Part shown: positions 44,533-56,940 of the stretch, piece by piece
Layout: every line of letters begins with the position of its first letter
Position numbering within the stretch: position 1 is the stretch's first letter
NCBI GenBank assembly: GCA_002298925.1
Contig: DBMM01000118.1
Location: 60,673-124,672, forward strand
Origin: Geobacter sp. UBA698
GTDB lineage: Bacteria > Desulfobacterota > Desulfuromonadia > Geobacterales > Pseudopelobacteraceae
Length of the DNA: 64,000 bases
Direction of reading: 5' to 3'
Made by a program: the position numbers and the translations under genes
The notes under the pieces: model-generated
What the model was told of the DNA's origin: nothing
The model's database searches: none
Seen by the model: only the letters and a program-made list of their open reading frames with translations

Positions 44533-44979
44533 ATGAATACGATGATGTTAGCTGCCGTGCTGTTTTTTGCGGTCATTTCTCCGTCATACGCCCTCTCTGC
44601 CGTAACAATCGGGCACGTTCATACCCTGAAGGGGAAAGCTGTCATATCCCGGGGGACGCAACCTGACCTGCCTGTTTCAATCGGCGCGGCGGTAAATCAG
44701 GGCGATCTGATCCGAACGTTGAAGGGTAGTGCCGTTGGTATTGTTTTTACGGATGACACTGTAATTACCCTTGGCCCTAACAGCGAACTGGTTGTAAAGG
44801 ATTACGACTTCACACCCAAACAGGGTAAATTTTCATTGCTGGTGCGCATGGTCAAAGGTACCTTCGTCTATCTTTCCGGCCTGATCGGCAAGCTGGCACC
44901 AGACAGTATCCGCCTGGAAACTCCCGATGCGTTTATCGGCATTCGCGGGACCAAGATTCTTGTTGAGGTTAAGGAGTAG
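44533..44979 (+). CDS. FecR-domain exported protein
   Basis: 148 residues from the ATG at 44533 (GGGAG upstream). A signal peptide (MMLAAVLFFAVISPSYALS) is followed by a FecR domain: GHVHTLKGKAVISRG, VNQGDLIRTLKGSAVGIVFTDDT, ITLGPNSELVVKDYDFTPKQGK and DAFIGIRGTKILVEV. Such stand-alone FecR proteins without the anti-sigma helix are periplasmic and often accompany OmpA lipoproteins and CHASE2 sensors, as here. It probably contributes to signal perception at the envelope. Confidence 0.87.
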   Translation: MNTMMLAAVLFFAVISPSYALSAVTIGHVHTLKGKAVISRGTQPDLPVSIGAAVNQGDLIRTLKGSAVGIVFTDDTVITLGPNSELVVKDYDFTPKQGKFSLLVRMVKGTFVYLSGLIGKLAPDSIRLETPDAFIGIRGTKILVEVKE

Positions 44980-44983
44980 AATA

Positions 44984-45592
44984 ATGACGTTCAGGTTTTT
45001 TTCAAGGTTTATAGGCGCAGTAATGATCCTGTTCGTGCTTGCCGGCTGTGCGAAAAAGCAGGCGGTGATCCTGGTCGCCGATCCTGACGGAAATGTCGGC
45101 AAAGTAGGGGTTGTGACAGACGCGGGGAGTCAACTGCTCGACAAGCAGAACGCAATGACCGTTGTTTCCGATAGATCAGCAGCTCCATCCCAGGTCCGCC
45201 AGGCTGACCCGGCCTATATCGCCGCGACCTTTGCGGAAGCATTGGCTGTCGAACCGCTTGCTCCCGAAAAGTTCATTCTATTCTTCGAGCCGAACCGGAC
45301 AGTTCTTGTCCCCCAGTCGCAGGCGGAAATCGCATCCATCCTTGAAGCCATCAAACGGCGCGGGCCAATCACCATACGAGTCATCGGTCACGCCGACTCT
45401 GTCGGTTCGGACCAACTCAATGACCGGCTGGCCCGCGACCGGGCCCAGTCGGTCAGGGATCTGCTGGTTGAAAAGGGGGGCAACCCTGATCTCATGTCGG
45501 TAAGCTCCCACGGCAAGGGAAATCCGCTGGTTCCCACTCCCGATGGAATCCCCGAACCTCGCAACCGTCGCGTCGAAATCATCCTGCGTTAA
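44984..45592 (+). CDS. OmpA-domain lipoprotein
   Basis: 202 residues from the ATG at 44984, four bases after the previous stop, with AAGGAG. The lipobox LAGC places the lipidated Cys at 22. The C-terminal ~115 residues are an OmpA-like peptidoglycan-binding domain: FFEPNRTVLVPQSQAEI, IRVIGHADSVGSDQLNDRLARDRAQSV (in two parts), GKGNPLVPTPDGIPEPRNRRVEI. It should link the outer membrane to peptidoglycan and may position the FecR protein or the sensor kinase encoded next. Confidence 0.9.
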   Translation: MTFRFFSRFIGAVMILFVLAGCAKKQAVILVADPDGNVGKVGVVTDAGSQLLDKQNAMTVVSDRSAAPSQVRQADPAYIAATFAEALAVEPLAPEKFILFFEPNRTVLVPQSQAEIASILEAIKRRGPITIRVIGHADSVGSDQLNDRLARDRAQSVRDLLVEKGGNPDLMSVSSHGKGNPLVPTPDGIPEPRNRRVEIILR

Positions 45593-45605
45593 AGGACCTG
45601 AAGTT

Positions 45606-48581
45606 ATGCTCGACACAGAGCCTTTAAGCACATTCCCGCCTCCCGTTCATCAGCGTTGGAAAGGTAAGTATGTATTGATCGCGGTCGGCTTTTTTCTGAC
45701 GCTGTGCTGTGCCCTGCTTCTGATTTTCCCACCGCTTTTTGTCAAACAGGCCGAGCTGCGTCTCTACGATCTGATGCTGGCCGGCCGGGCCGTGCCGCCG
45801 AAGAGTGACGCCCTCGTGATGGTGGGTATCGACGAGGAAAGTCTTGAATTCTACGGGCAATGGCCCTGGCCCCGTTATCGCCTGGCCCGTCTTGTTGAGA
45901 GGCTCTGGGAAGAGGGCGCTACGGTTGTCGCCCTTGATTTTTTGATGGCCGAGCCGGATCGCACCTCTCCCGATATCATTTTGGCTGAGAGGCATCGCGA
46001 TCTGGGGAGTGACCTTTCTCCTTCCGTCCGTCTTGCTCCCAGAGATATCAATTCAGAATACCTGGCAAAAGCATTGTCAGCGGGGAAATCCATTGTCGGC
46101 TGCTACTTTGATTTTTCCCGGTCAGTGAAGGCTAAAACAGGGGGGACGCCCGCCATCCCGGCCGGTATGGTGGTTGTCAACGGGCCGGGCGTCAATTCAG
46201 TTTGGCCCGCGCCAATGGGTGTAATTCGTGATGTTCCGATGTTGACGGCTGCAGCCCAGGCCGAAGGTTTCATCAATGCCCGGCATGATCTCGACGGGGT
46301 CCTCAGAAGAGTCCCCCTGCTTATCCAATATGACGGCAGTTATTACCCTTCACTTGCTTTGGGTGCAATTTTGCTGGCATCTCCCGAGCGGAGCCTTCGC
46401 ATCAGCAATGATTTGGCCGAAACGGTACTCGTCTGGGGCAACCGGCGCGTCCCTCTGGATCAAGGGGGTAATTTGCTCCTTGATTTTCGCAGGGACGGAA
46501 AACGCTTCCCGTATCTTTCAGCAAAGTCGATCCTGGAGGGTCATTCAACCGCAGGGGCCCTGCGCGGGAAGATCGTTGTGGTCGGCAGTTGGGCGAAAGC
46601 ACTGGGAGATCCGCATCAGGTGCCCTTTGGGCAGCCACTCCACGGGCTTGAGGTGCATGCCACCATTATCGACAATATCCTGTCCGGTACGTTCGTTTCC
46701 CGACCAGGTTGGGCACGTGGAGCGGAATTGTTTGCCGTTCTCCTTTTCGGGGGGGTCGCTACCTGGTTTTTCAGTCGTCCCGGATTTGTGCTGTCTCTGA
46801 TGACGATTGGTGTGGGAACGTTCGGGGTGTTCTGGGGGGGGCGGGAGCTCCTGCATTTTGGAGGGATTCATATTTCTCCCCTGCTGCCGATGGCGACAAC
46901 GGTCATCGTTCTGACCGTACTGAGTCTGCTGAAATATGAAATCGAATCACGTTTGGCGAGGCAACTCAATCGCGACCTGATCGCGGCCCGCTATTCTATG
47001 AATGAGGAAGAAAATAGGCGCATAAGGTCCGAAGAAGCATTGCAAAAGAGCGAAGAAAATTACCGGGAACTGGTGGAGCAGTCGAACAGCATCATCCTCA
47101 GGGTAACGCCGTCAGGAGTGATTACCTTTATTAACGAATATGCCGAGACGTTTTTCGGCTACTCGCGTCACGAGATCGTCGGCCGGAGCATGGTCGGTAC
47201 CATTGAATCGGATTCCGGCGAAGACGGACGAAGCCTTGTCTCCCTGATAAAGTCCCTGCCGGCATCTCCTGAAGAATTGCTGTCCCACGAAAAGGAATAT
47301 ATTCGCAAGGATGGTGAGCGGGTCTGGGTCAGCTGGTCCAATAAGCCGGTCTATTCAGAAAATGGTGATCTGCTTGAACTGCTGTGTGTCGGGCAGGATA
47401 TTTCCGTGCGTCGCATTTTGGAACAACAGGTACTCCAACAACAGAAACTGGAAAGCATCGGTTTGCTGGCCGGCGGCATTGCCCATGACTTTAACAATAT
47501 GCTGGTTCCGATCTTCGGCTATGCTGAGATGATAAAAATGAATACGGCGCCTGATAACGCCATGTATCATCAGATATCAAAGATTATGGAAGCGGCGGGT
47601 AAGGCCAGTGATCTCGTTAAGCAGCTGCTAAGTTTCAGTCGCAAACAGATGCTTGCCACAGACCAGTTGGACATCAACCAGGTCATCTCCTCGTTCGCGG
47701 AAATAATGCGGCGGACAATCCGTGAGAACATCGAAATCAGGTTGCAGCTTTGCAATGAGGCTTGTCCCGTTATGGCCGATCAGACCAATCTGGAGCAGGT
47801 TTTACTGAATCTGGCGGTTAATGCCCAGGATGCCATCAGTGCTACAGGCATCATAACCATTGAAACCGGCCATGTACTGATAGACGATGAATATTGCCGG
47901 TTGCATCCGGGAATCAAACCCGGAAAATTCATCATGGTGGCGTTCTCCGACAGCGGTTGCGGTATGGACGATGCCACGTTGGCGCATGTCTTCGAACCAT
48001 TTTTTACCACCAAGGCCACCGGTCGTGGCACTGGCCTGGGGCTTTCCACCGTTTACGGGATTGTAAAGCAGCACGAGGGATTCATTACGATTCACAGTGC
48101 CCCCGGTAAAGGTTCGATCTTCAAGTTTTATCTTCCCCACAGGATATCCGCAGGAAAAGTAACCACTTCCGGTCCCCTGTCAGCAGCGGTGTCTGGCCAG
48201 AGGAAAACCGTGATCCTGCTGGTTGAAGACAATAAAATGGTGATCGATATGGTCCGGGAAATTCTGGAGAGCCATGGCAACATCATTCTGGCGGCCGAGA
48301 CACCCGAACAGGCTCTGGAAATTGCTCGAACAGAATCCGAGCGTATCAAATTGCTGATTTCCGATGTTATCATGCCGCAAATGGATGGTCCGGAGTTGTA
48401 TGAGCGACTTCTGGAAATCATTCCGGATTTGCGGGTACTATTCATGTCCGGTTATGCCAGCAACCTCCTGGTTCACAAGGGATGCCTTGAAGAAAGAGCT
48501 CACTTCATAGCCAAACCGTTCACGGCGCAATCTCTGATCGCCAAGATTGAAGAGGTCTTGGAAGTTCCTGCAAATCAATAG
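45606..48581 (+). CDS. CHASE2-PAS hybrid sensor histidine kinase with receiver
   Basis: 991 residues from ATG at 45606. TM1 ~20-43; extracytoplasmic CHASE2 domain ~45-350 ([32 protein letters not shown]); three more membrane helices ~365-440; PAS ~490-610 ([31 protein letters not shown]); dimerisation/phosphoacceptor segment [15 protein letters not shown] (His 627); HATPase with [35 protein letters not shown]; receiver domain ~865-985 with [14 protein letters not shown] (Asp 920). No separate response regulator follows, so output must go through another protein or the receiver acts by itself. Third gene of the FecR-OmpA-kinase operon. Confidence 0.93.
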   Translation: MLDTEPLSTFPPPVHQRWKGKYVLIAVGFFLTLCCALLLIFPPLFVKQAELRLYDLMLAGRAVPPKSDALVMVGIDEESLEFYGQWPWPRYRLARLVERLWEEGATVVALDFLMAEPDRTSPDIILAERHRDLGSDLSPSVRLAPRDINSEYLAKALSAGKSIVGCYFDFSRSVKAKTGGTPAIPAGMVVVNGPGVNSVWPAPMGVIRDVPMLTAAAQAEGFINARHDLDGVLRRVPLLIQYDGSYYPSLALGAILLASPERSLRISNDLAETVLVWGNRRVPLDQGGNLLLDFRRDGKRFPYLSAKSILEGHSTAGALRGKIVVVGSWAKALGDPHQVPFGQPLHGLEVHATIIDNILSGTFVSRPGWARGAELFAVLLFGGVATWFFSRPGFVLSLMTIGVGTFGVFWGGRELLHFGGIHISPLLPMATTVIVLTVLSLLKYEIESRLARQLNRDLIAARYSMNEEENRRIRSEEALQKSEENYRELVEQSNSIILRVTPSGVITFINEYAETFFGYSRHEIVGRSMVGTIESDSGEDGRSLVSLIKSLPASPEELLSHEKEYIRKDGERVWVSWSNKPVYSENGDLLELLCVGQDISVRRILEQQVLQQQKLESIGLLAGGIAHDFNNMLVPIFGYAEMIKMNTAPDNAMYHQISKIMEAAGKASDLVKQLLSFSRKQMLATDQLDINQVISSFAEIMRRTIRENIEIRLQLCNEACPVMADQTNLEQVLLNLAVNAQDAISATGIITIETGHVLIDDEYCRLHPGIKPGKFIMVAFSDSGCGMDDATLAHVFEPFFTTKATGRGTGLGLSTVYGIVKQHEGFITIHSAPGKGSIFKFYLPHRISAGKVTTSGPLSAAVSGQRKTVILLVEDNKMVIDMVREILESHGNIILAAETPEQALEIARTESERIKLLISDVIMPQMDGPELYERLLEIIPDLRVLFMSGYASNLLVHKGCLEERAHFIAKPFTAQSLIAKIEEVLEVPANQ

Positions 48582-48591
48582 AGATCCCTGT

Positions 48592-49743
48592 TCAAACCCG
48601 GTTTCCCTTCAGCTCTTTCAGCGAATAGAAGGTGCCACGCCAAACGATGCCGCCCTGCATCAGATTCAGCAGCATGGTGCGCAGCAGGATGAATACGAAC
48701 AGGGCTGACATGAGGGGATAGCCTACAGCATACCAGGATTTTGAGCGATGGAAACGGGCACTGTCGGCAACCACCAGCAGAATCAGAACCACCGTGGCGA
48801 GATTGATCCCTTGTATCCAACCACGAGTGAGGAAAATCGCCATAAAGGGCCAGATGTTGCACAGGATATGGATCACTACTCCCGTCAGCACCAGCGGGAT
48901 ATTGTAGTCGGCTCCCGAGAAGGCGTTCTTTTCCAGCCCCTTGATGACCTCTCCCAGCGAAGCGTACCATTCCACCTCCAGAAACTCAGGTGCATAGGCC
49001 ACATCCTGGCGGAATCCGGCCTGCTTGACGATCTTGCCCAGTTTGATGTCATCATCCGGCCGCAGGCGGATAGTCTCATGTCCTCCCACCTGCCGGTAGG
49101 CTGCGCTCCTCACCAGATTGAAGGCACCGATGCCGATATGATGGCGACTTTTGGGGTCTCTGGCTTTCCAGGGGCGTGAGAAAAGCGAAAAGAAGATGAT
49201 GAACGCCGCCCCGAACATGCCCAGGAAGGTGGTCGGCATGCGCATGGATGGTGTGGCGGCCAGGTGGTCGAGTCGGTTCTGTTCCAGAAAAGCCACGGCA
49301 CGGGTAACGACTGTCGGTTCCATGACGATATCGGCGTCGCTGAACAGCAGCAGTTCGCCGCTGGCTCTATGGCTGCCGATCCACAGGGCGTGGTTTTTGC
49401 CCAGCCATCCCGGCGGCAGGACGTCGATATGGAGCACCTTCAGACACGGGTGTGTCCGGGCCATATCGTCCAGTATCCGGCCGGTGTTGTCCTCGGATCG
49501 GTCATTGACCACAATCAGTTCAAAGTTGGGATAAGCGAGATCCAATAGCGACTGCAGCGCTTCGCGGATGTTGCGCTGCTCGTTGCGGGCCGCCACTATG
49601 ATTGAGACGCGGCTGGGATCGCCAACTGGAACGGGCAACACATCGCGCAGCGCACGCACGGATCGGTTGCCACTGAACAGGTCGAAGGCAACGCACGTGG
49701 TTACGATGAGTGTCGCCGCAGCGATCCAGAAAAGTATGGTCAT
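48592..49743 (-). CDS. family 2 glycosyltransferase, membrane-anchored
   Basis: 383 residues. TM at the N-terminus (ILFWIAAATLIVTTCVAF), GT-A domain ~45-270 with VSIIVAARNEQRNIREALQSLL, VVNDRSEDNT (nucleotide-binding Asp), LLFSDADIVM (DxD-like), and LRPDDDIKLGKI. Three or four C-terminal membrane segments end in GIVWRGTFYSLKELK, the ending typical of CrtQ-like and hopanoid/carotenoid-associated GT2 enzymes. Substrate unknown. Convergent with the kinase operon, eleven bases apart; no ribosome-binding site is obvious. Confidence 0.88.
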   Translation of the reverse strand: MTILFWIAAATLIVTTCVAFDLFSGNRSVRALRDVLPVPVGDPSRVSIIVAARNEQRNIREALQSLLDLAYPNFELIVVNDRSEDNTGRILDDMARTHPCLKVLHIDVLPPGWLGKNHALWIGSHRASGELLLFSDADIVMEPTVVTRAVAFLEQNRLDHLAATPSMRMPTTFLGMFGAAFIIFFSLFSRPWKARDPKSRHHIGIGAFNLVRSAAYRQVGGHETIRLRPDDDIKLGKIVKQAGFRQDVAYAPEFLEVEWYASLGEVIKGLEKNAFSGADYNIPLVLTGVVIHILCNIWPFMAIFLTRGWIQGINLATVVLILLVVADSARFHRSKSWYAVGYPLMSALFVFILLRTMLLNLMQGGIVWRGTFYSLKELKGNRV

Positions 49744-49798
49744 GATGTGTTGTCAGAACAGATTTAGTTTGACGAAGAGCTTCATTTACGGAAAAGCT

Positions 49799-50284
49799 CT
49801 AAAGCTCCTTGATATTACTGAACTCTCCCCAGGCAAGAAAATCCTTGGGGGCTTCGGCGAAATCGTAGATGTTCTCCATGATTTCCAGGTGCTTCTTCTC
49901 CTCCTCGGCCAGCATCAGGAGATATTTCGCTGTGGCCGGGTTGCTCTCCTTCTTTGCCATATCCTCGTATAGCTTGATTCCTGTCATGGCGGACTTGATC
50001 GCATGGCGGTAGCCGTCGGGATCACCTTTCAGTATTTCGTGGACATTTTTTTTATCCAGGAGACCCTGGAAAACGTTCTTGGTGTTTTCCAGCAGCATCG
50101 AGTCGGCACTGCCAGGGGCTACCTTCATCTTCATCGCTGCGATAGCCTTATGATGCTGTTCTTCGGCTGCCGCCAGCATGGAAAAAATCGTCTTCAGCTC
50201 GGCAACGCCAGTTTCAGCCGCCAGCTTCTCATAAAAGAGCTTGGCATCCTCTTCCATCTTCAGCGCGAAATCGAAAACGTTCAT
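49799..50284 (-). CDS. ferritin-like / rubrerythrin-type diiron protein
   Basis: 161 residues, GGGAGG upstream. Two EExxH-type repeats are visible: DFALKMEEDAKLFYEKLA with AAAEEQHHKAI, and AIKLYEDMA-like text (GIKLYEDMAKKES) with LMLAEEEKKHLEIMENI. These supply Glu and His ligands for a diiron centre in a four-helix bundle. No rubredoxin domain. Probable role in peroxide or iron handling in an anaerobe; common in Geobacter relatives. Confidence 0.85.
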   Translation of the reverse strand: MNVFDFALKMEEDAKLFYEKLAAETGVAELKTIFSMLAAAEEQHHKAIAAMKMKVAPGSADSMLLENTKNVFQGLLDKKNVHEILKGDPDGYRHAIKSAMTGIKLYEDMAKKESNPATAKYLLMLAEEEKKHLEIMENIYDFAEAPKDFLAWGEFSNIKEL

Positions 50285-50540
50285 ATCCGCCTCCCGTCAA
50301 GTCTGACTTCATTCTTTCGAAAATCATGGTTTCTCTCATCGCCACTGATAACGCTGAAACTGTTCCAATGTAGCTTTAAGTATAGCGTGAAAAGTTGTTG
50401 ATTCAATGCTTGTCAAAAATTTTATCATTGCTGCCTTGCGGTGCACATAAATTGACAACGATCTTTTTGATGAGATAATTCCAATATATCAGCATCCTTC
50501 CACTTCTGAAAATCTCGGCTGTGTACAGAAGGGATCAAAA

Positions 50541-52292
<1,752 letters not shown>

Positions 52293-52397
52293 GAGTAGAG
52301 GCGGTTCATGTGCCTGCCCGGCAACTGGCATTTGCGCCATAACAGGCCAACCACGGTGGGTTGCTCCCGCGATCCTGTACGAAATGAGGGTCATTAA

Positions 52398-53393
52398 ATG
52401 AAGAAAAAACCACCCCAACCGACAACCGATCAAGAGCACTGGATCCGTCTCCTGCGGCAGATGCTTCTCATTCGCCGCTTCGAGGAGAAGTGTGCCGAGC
52501 TCTACAGCGCCACCAAGATCCGGGGTTTCCTTCACCTTTACATCGGAGAAGAGGCGGTGTCGGTGGGAGTGATGGCGGCACTCACCCCGGTGGATGCGGT
52601 GGTGGCGACCTACCGGGAGCATGGGCAGGCCCTGGCGCGTGGGGTAAGCCCGGGAGCGCTGATGGCCGAGATGTACGGCAAGCAGGAGGGGTGCTGCCGC
52701 GGGCGGGGTGGCTCGATGCATATCTTCGACGCAGCGACCCGCTTCTATGGCGGCAACGCCATTGTCGGCGGCAGCATCCCCCTCGCTGTCGGGCTGGCGT
52801 TGGCGGACAAGATGCAGGGGCGGCAACGGGTCTCCTGCTGTTTCTTCGGCGACGGCGCCGTGGCCGAGGGGGCCTTCCATGAATCGATGAACATCGCCTC
52901 CCTCTGGAAACTACCGGTACTGTTCGTCTGCGAGAACAACCTGTACGCCATGGGAAGCGCCCTCCGTTATACCCAGGCGGTTACCGATCTGGCCGCCAAG
53001 GGGGCCGGCTATGCCGTGCAATCGGAGGCCGTGGATGGGATGGATGTCCTGGCGGTGGAGTCGGCGGCCAGGAAGGCTGTCGACTCCGTTCGTGGCGGGA
53101 ACGGCCCCTGTTTCCTGGAATGCCGCACCTATCGCTTTCGCGCCCACTCCATGTTCGATGCCGAACTCTACCGGACGAAGGAAGAGGTGGAGGAATGGAA
53201 GAAGCGCGATCCCATCCTCCAGCTCTCAGCCAGTTTGCGAGCCCAGGAAGCCCTCGCTGACGCCGATTTTGAGCAAATGGAGAGCGAAGTGGCCAGGGAA
53301 GTTGACGATGCGATCGCCTTTGCCGAGGCGGGAACCTGGGAACCGGTGGATGATCTGACCAGGTTCGTCTATTCGGAACGGAGGACGGGATGA
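52398..53393 (+). CDS. 2-oxoacid (pyruvate/acetoin-type) dehydrogenase E1 component, alpha
   Basis: 331 residues. Thiamine-diphosphate enzyme: [53 protein letters not shown] and the ThDP/Mg2+ motif [19 protein letters not shown] ending in ENN (~150-178). The E1 alpha resembles the acetoin/pyruvate branch (AcoA, PdhA). The stop overlaps the E1 beta start (ATGA), so both are made in equal amounts. The phosphorylation loop of mitochondrial E1 is not relevant here. Confidence 0.92.
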   Translation: MKKKPPQPTTDQEHWIRLLRQMLLIRRFEEKCAELYSATKIRGFLHLYIGEEAVSVGVMAALTPVDAVVATYREHGQALARGVSPGALMAEMYGKQEGCCRGRGGSMHIFDAATRFYGGNAIVGGSIPLAVGLALADKMQGRQRVSCCFFGDGAVAEGAFHESMNIASLWKLPVLFVCENNLYAMGSALRYTQAVTDLAAKGAGYAVQSEAVDGMDVLAVESAARKAVDSVRGGNGPCFLECRTYRFRAHSMFDAELYRTKEEVEEWKKRDPILQLSASLRAQEALADADFEQMESEVAREVDDAIAFAEAGTWEPVDDLTRFVYSERRTG

Positions 53394-54391
53394 ACGGCGC
53401 GGCGGAAACAATCAAGACAACCTACCGGGAAGCGGTGAGGCAAGGGCTCCACGATGCGCTCCGGCGGGATCAGCGGGTCTTTCTGATGGGGGAGGACGTC
53501 GGCCATTATGGCGGCTGCTATGCTGTCAGCAAGGGTTTTATTCAGGAGTTCGGTCCGGAGCGGATCCGCGATACGCCCCTGTCGGAGCTCGCCTTCACCG
53601 GCATCGGTATCGGTGCAGCCATGGGGGGCATGCGCCCCATCGTGGAGATCATGACGGTCAATTTCAGCCTCCTGGCCCTGGACCAGATCATGAACAACGC
53701 CGCCACCCTGCTCCACATGTCGGGGGGGCTTTTCAACGTTCCGCTTGTCATCCGCATGGCCACGGGCGCCGGCCGGCAGTTGGCGGCCCAGCACGCCCAC
53801 TCCCTGGAGGGGTGGTACGCCCACATCCCCGGCATCAAGGTGCTCACCCCGGCTACCCTGGAGGATGCCCGCGGCATGCTCTGGACCGCACTCGAGGACC
53901 CGGATCCGGTGCTGATCTTCGAGAACCAGACCCTCTACCCCCTGGAAGGGGAGCTGCCGGTCACGGCGGGTCCGGTGGAGATCGACCATGCGCAGGTTAT
54001 GCGCGGGGGGAGCGATGTCAGTATCATCACCTACAGTGCCAGTCTCTATAAGGCTCTGGCTGCTGCGGAAAGTCTTGCGGCGGAAGGGATCAGTGCCGAG
54101 GTGATCGACCTGCGCACCCTGCGTCCCCTGGACGACGATACGATCATGGCCTCGGTTGCAAAGACCCGTCGAGCGCTGGTCGTGGACGAAGGGTGGCGCA
54201 GTGGCGGCATTTCCGCCGAGATCAGCGCCCGCATCATGGAGCAGGCTTTCTACGAGCTGGATGCCCCGGTGGAGCGGATCTGCAGTGTTGAGGTTCCCAT
54301 GCCCTATGCCCGGCACATGGAGCTGGCAGCGCTGCCGCAGGCCGAGGCCATCGTGGCAGCCGTCAAAAGGATGGTGCCTACCCATGGGTGA
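53390..54391 (+). CDS. 2-oxoacid dehydrogenase E1 component, beta
   Basis: 333 residues. [39 protein letters not shown] (in parts), [23 protein letters not shown], and a transketolase C-terminal domain ([46 protein letters not shown]). The catalytic Glu in PLSE is present. It pairs with E1 alpha to decarboxylate a 2-oxoacid and transfer the acyl group to the lipoyl domain of E2. The end overlaps the E2 start by eight bases. Confidence 0.93.
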   Translation: MNGAAETIKTTYREAVRQGLHDALRRDQRVFLMGEDVGHYGGCYAVSKGFIQEFGPERIRDTPLSELAFTGIGIGAAMGGMRPIVEIMTVNFSLLALDQIMNNAATLLHMSGGLFNVPLVIRMATGAGRQLAAQHAHSLEGWYAHIPGIKVLTPATLEDARGMLWTALEDPDPVLIFENQTLYPLEGELPVTAGPVEIDHAQVMRGGSDVSIITYSASLYKALAAAESLAAEGISAEVIDLRTLRPLDDDTIMASVAKTRRALVVDEGWRSGGISAEISARIMEQAFYELDAPVERICSVEVPMPYARHMELAALPQAEAIVAAVKRMVPTHG

Positions 54392-55601
54392 GTTTCGCAT
54401 GCCGAGCCTCGGCGCCGACATGGAAGCGGGGATCCTGGGCAAGTGGCTGGTGAAACCGGGAGATCCTGTCAAGCGCGGTGACATCGTCGCCCTGGTGGAG
54501 ACCCAAAAGGGGGTCTTCGATATCGAGATTTTCGAGAAGGGTGTCGTGGAGCGGCTTCTGGTCCAGCCGGGGATGGAGGTGCCGGTAGGAACGGTACTGG
54601 CAACCATCGTCTCCGAAGGCGCGGCTGTTACTGCTGGACAAGCCGTACCACCTGCGGCCGTTGCGGAACCGCTCCCGGCGGCCGGAGAAGCGCTCATAAA
54701 AGCGCCGCCTGCCACTTCACCTTTCCCGCCTGCTGCGCCTTCTGAACGTATTCCGGCCTCATCCCCATCGGCGCGCAAGCTGGCCGCCGAGCTGGGCATT
54801 GATCTAAGCACCATCCCGGGCAGCGGTCCCCACGGCGCCATCCAGCGTGGCGATGTGGAGCGGGCGGCTGAGCAGAAGAAAACTGCAGCGCCGGCGCCGC
54901 TGCCGCCGGTCGTTGAAAAACCCTCGGTGCCTGATTACCAGGCCGGCATGCGCCAGGCCATCGCCGCGGCCATGAGCCGCTCCAATCGTGAGATTCCCCA
55001 TTACTACCTGGAAACCGCCATCGACATGAGCTCAGCACTGCGCTGGCTGGAGCGGGAGAACCTGAAACGCTCCATCAAGGAGCGGATTCTGCCGGTGGTG
55101 CTGCTGCTCAAGGGGGTGGCCCGGGCTCTGGCTGATGTGCCCGAACTGAACGGCTTCTGGCTCGATGGCCGCCATCAGATCCAGGAATCGATCCACCTCG
55201 GCTTCGCCATCGCGCTTCGCCAGGGAGGATTGATCGCTCCGGCCATCCATAATGTGAACCTCCTGAGTCTGGACGAACTGATGGCGGCCACGGGCGACCT
55301 GATCACCCGCACCCGCAGCGGCCATTTGCGCAGTTCGGAGATGAGCGATGCCACCCTTACCGTGACCAATCTGGGGGACCTGGGGGTGAATACGGTCTAC
55401 GGCGTGATCTACCCGCCGCAGGTGGCGCTTGTCGCTTTCGGACGGATCTCCGAGCGCCCCTGGGCGGAAAACGGTATGCTTGGTGTCAGGCGAGTGGTGA
55501 CGGCGACACTGTCGGCTGACCACCGCGCCACAGACGGCCACCGCGGTTCCCAGTTTCTGGAGGCCCTCAACCGTCATCTGCAATGCCCGGAGAAACTATG
55601 A
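54384..55601 (+). CDS. 2-oxoacid dehydrogenase E2 (dihydrolipoamide acyltransferase)
   Basis: 405 residues from the ATG at 54384. One lipoyl domain (~1-78) with Lys 42 in [16 protein letters not shown]; Ala/Pro-rich linker (~80-118); peripheral subunit-binding domain (~120-155: [20 protein letters not shown]); catalytic domain (~190-405) with [15 protein letters not shown] and the active-site DHRATDGH. The binding domain normally docks E1 or E3, yet no E3 gene is in the cluster. The stop overlaps the ACP start (ATGA). Acyl specificity unknown. Confidence 0.92.
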   Translation: MGEFRMPSLGADMEAGILGKWLVKPGDPVKRGDIVALVETQKGVFDIEIFEKGVVERLLVQPGMEVPVGTVLATIVSEGAAVTAGQAVPPAAVAEPLPAAGEALIKAPPATSPFPPAAPSERIPASSPSARKLAAELGIDLSTIPGSGPHGAIQRGDVERAAEQKKTAAPAPLPPVVEKPSVPDYQAGMRQAIAAAMSRSNREIPHYYLETAIDMSSALRWLERENLKRSIKERILPVVLLLKGVARALADVPELNGFWLDGRHQIQESIHLGFAIALRQGGLIAPAIHNVNLLSLDELMAATGDLITRTRSGHLRSSEMSDATLTVTNLGDLGVNTVYGVIYPPQVALVAFGRISERPWAENGMLGVRRVVTATLSADHRATDGHRGSQFLEALNRHLQCPEKL

Positions 55602-55843
55602 ACGACGACCAGATCAGGGAAATCGTATTTCGCGGCCTCCGGCAGATCGCTCCCGAAGCCGACCCGGCCCTCCTTCGCTCCGATGAGAATATTCGCGAGG
55701 CGCTCGACATCGATTCCTTCGGATTTCTCCAGTTCCTGATCGGCCTCAGCGAGAAGACCGGGGTGGAGATTCCGGAAGCCGACTACGAGCAGGTCTTTAC
55801 TCTTGGGGGACTCGTGAACTACCTGGCAGCACGGATCACGTGA
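55598..55843 (+). CDS. free-standing acyl carrier protein
   Basis: 81 residues from the ATG at 55598. [35 protein letters not shown], read in parts, carries the 4'-phosphopantetheine attachment Ser (Ser 40 in DSF) and the helix III EIPE-D pattern of ACPs. DSF instead of the fatty-acid DSL suggests a specialised carrier. It is translationally coupled to E2, which is unusual: an oxoacid dehydrogenase could load its acyl product onto this carrier, or the ACP could work with the acyl-CoA synthetase. A matching phosphopantetheinyl transferase is not in the window. Confidence 0.88.
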   Translation: MNDDQIREIVFRGLRQIAPEADPALLRSDENIREALDIDSFGFLQFLIGLSEKTGVEIPEADYEQVFTLGGLVNYLAARIT

Positions 55844-55858
55844 GGGAGGGTAACGGAA

Positions 55859-56842
55859 ATGTCTATGAACAGACGTGAATTCATGATGACCATGGCGGGT
55901 GGGGCGATCGGCCTGATGACCGGCGAGGGGCTGGCCGGGGACGCCCCGTTGCAGGGGAAATCCAGGGTGGCCCTGATCAAGAGCACGGATCGGGCTAGCG
56001 GCATAAAAAGGGCAATCCGGCTCCTGGGAATAAATCCGGTGTATGGCAAAAAGGTGCTGCTGAAGCCGAACTTCAACACCGCCGATCCATTCCCGGCCGC
56101 CACCCACAACGACACCCTGATCCAGCTGATCGCCGAACTGAAGGAGATGGGGGCCACCGCCATCACCATTGCCGAGCGGAGCGGACCTCCCGCTACCGGC
56201 GATGTTCTCAGGCAGAAGGGAATTTACGAGCTCTGCCGGCAGCTCGGCGTCGGTCTGATCAATTTCGAGGAACTCCCACCGGAGGGGTGGCAGAAGGTGA
56301 AACCTCCCAACAGTCACTGGCGTGACGGCTTCCGGGTGGCGAGGCCGGTCCTTGACGCCGAGTGTGTCGTCTCCACCTGCTGTCTCAAGACCCACGGCTA
56401 TGGCGGCGTCTTCACCATGTCTCTCAAGCTTTCCGTCGGCATCACCCACAAGAACAACATGAGGGAACTCCACAGCTCGTTTCTGAGCCAGCGCAAGATG
56501 ATTGCCGAGATCAACCAGGCCTATTCCCCCGCGCTGATCCTGCTCGACGGCATCGAGGCCTTTGTGGACAAGGGGCCGATGGAGGGGCCGAAGAAGCGGG
56601 CCGACGTGCTCCTGGCAGGCACCGACCGCATTGCGATCGATGCGGTCGGGCTTGCCATCCTCAAGGAACTGGGCAGCAACAAGGAAATCATGGGCAAGCC
56701 GATATTTGCCCAGGAACAGATCGCCCGGGCCGTGGAACTAGGGCTGGGGGTGCGCAACGCCGCCGCTATCGAGATCGTCTGCGACGATCAGGCTGGCAGG
56801 GAGTACGGGGAGAAGCTGCGCCAGATTCTGGCAAAGGGATAG
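55859..56842 (+). CDS. DUF362 protein with twin-arginine-like signal
   Basis: 327 residues. MNRREFMMTMAGGAIGLMTG resembles a Tat signal (RRxF then hydrophobic core). The DUF362 domain shows VLLKPNFNTADPFPAATHND, TIAERSGPP, LKTHGYGGVFTMSLKLSVG and DAVGLAILKELG. Members bind or transfer metals or Fe-S clusters in uncharacterised roles; no ferredoxin Cys motif is present here. It follows the ACP by 15 bases and closes the operon. Confidence 0.83.
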   Translation: MSMNRREFMMTMAGGAIGLMTGEGLAGDAPLQGKSRVALIKSTDRASGIKRAIRLLGINPVYGKKVLLKPNFNTADPFPAATHNDTLIQLIAELKEMGATAITIAERSGPPATGDVLRQKGIYELCRQLGVGLINFEELPPEGWQKVKPPNSHWRDGFRVARPVLDAECVVSTCCLKTHGYGGVFTMSLKLSVGITHKNNMRELHSSFLSQRKMIAEINQAYSPALILLDGIEAFVDKGPMEGPKKRADVLLAGTDRIAIDAVGLAILKELGSNKEIMGKPIFAQEQIARAVELGLGVRNAAAIEIVCDDQAGREYGEKLRQILAKG

Positions 56843-56900
56843 CTTTTATATCCAGGATAGTTTCGTTGTGACAGTGGAGAAGGATTGAAATGATGCGGCG

Positions 56901-56940
56901 CGCAAAAAGAAAAACCCCCGAAAGTTTCATCTCGGGGGTT
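56901..56940 (-). terminator. intrinsic terminator facing the minus strand
   Basis: On the minus strand AACCCCCGA and TCGGGGGTT (56913-56940) form a strong stem followed by TTTTCTTTTT. On the plus strand no T-run follows. No minus-strand protein gene ends here, implying a non-coding transcript from the right. Confidence 0.8.
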
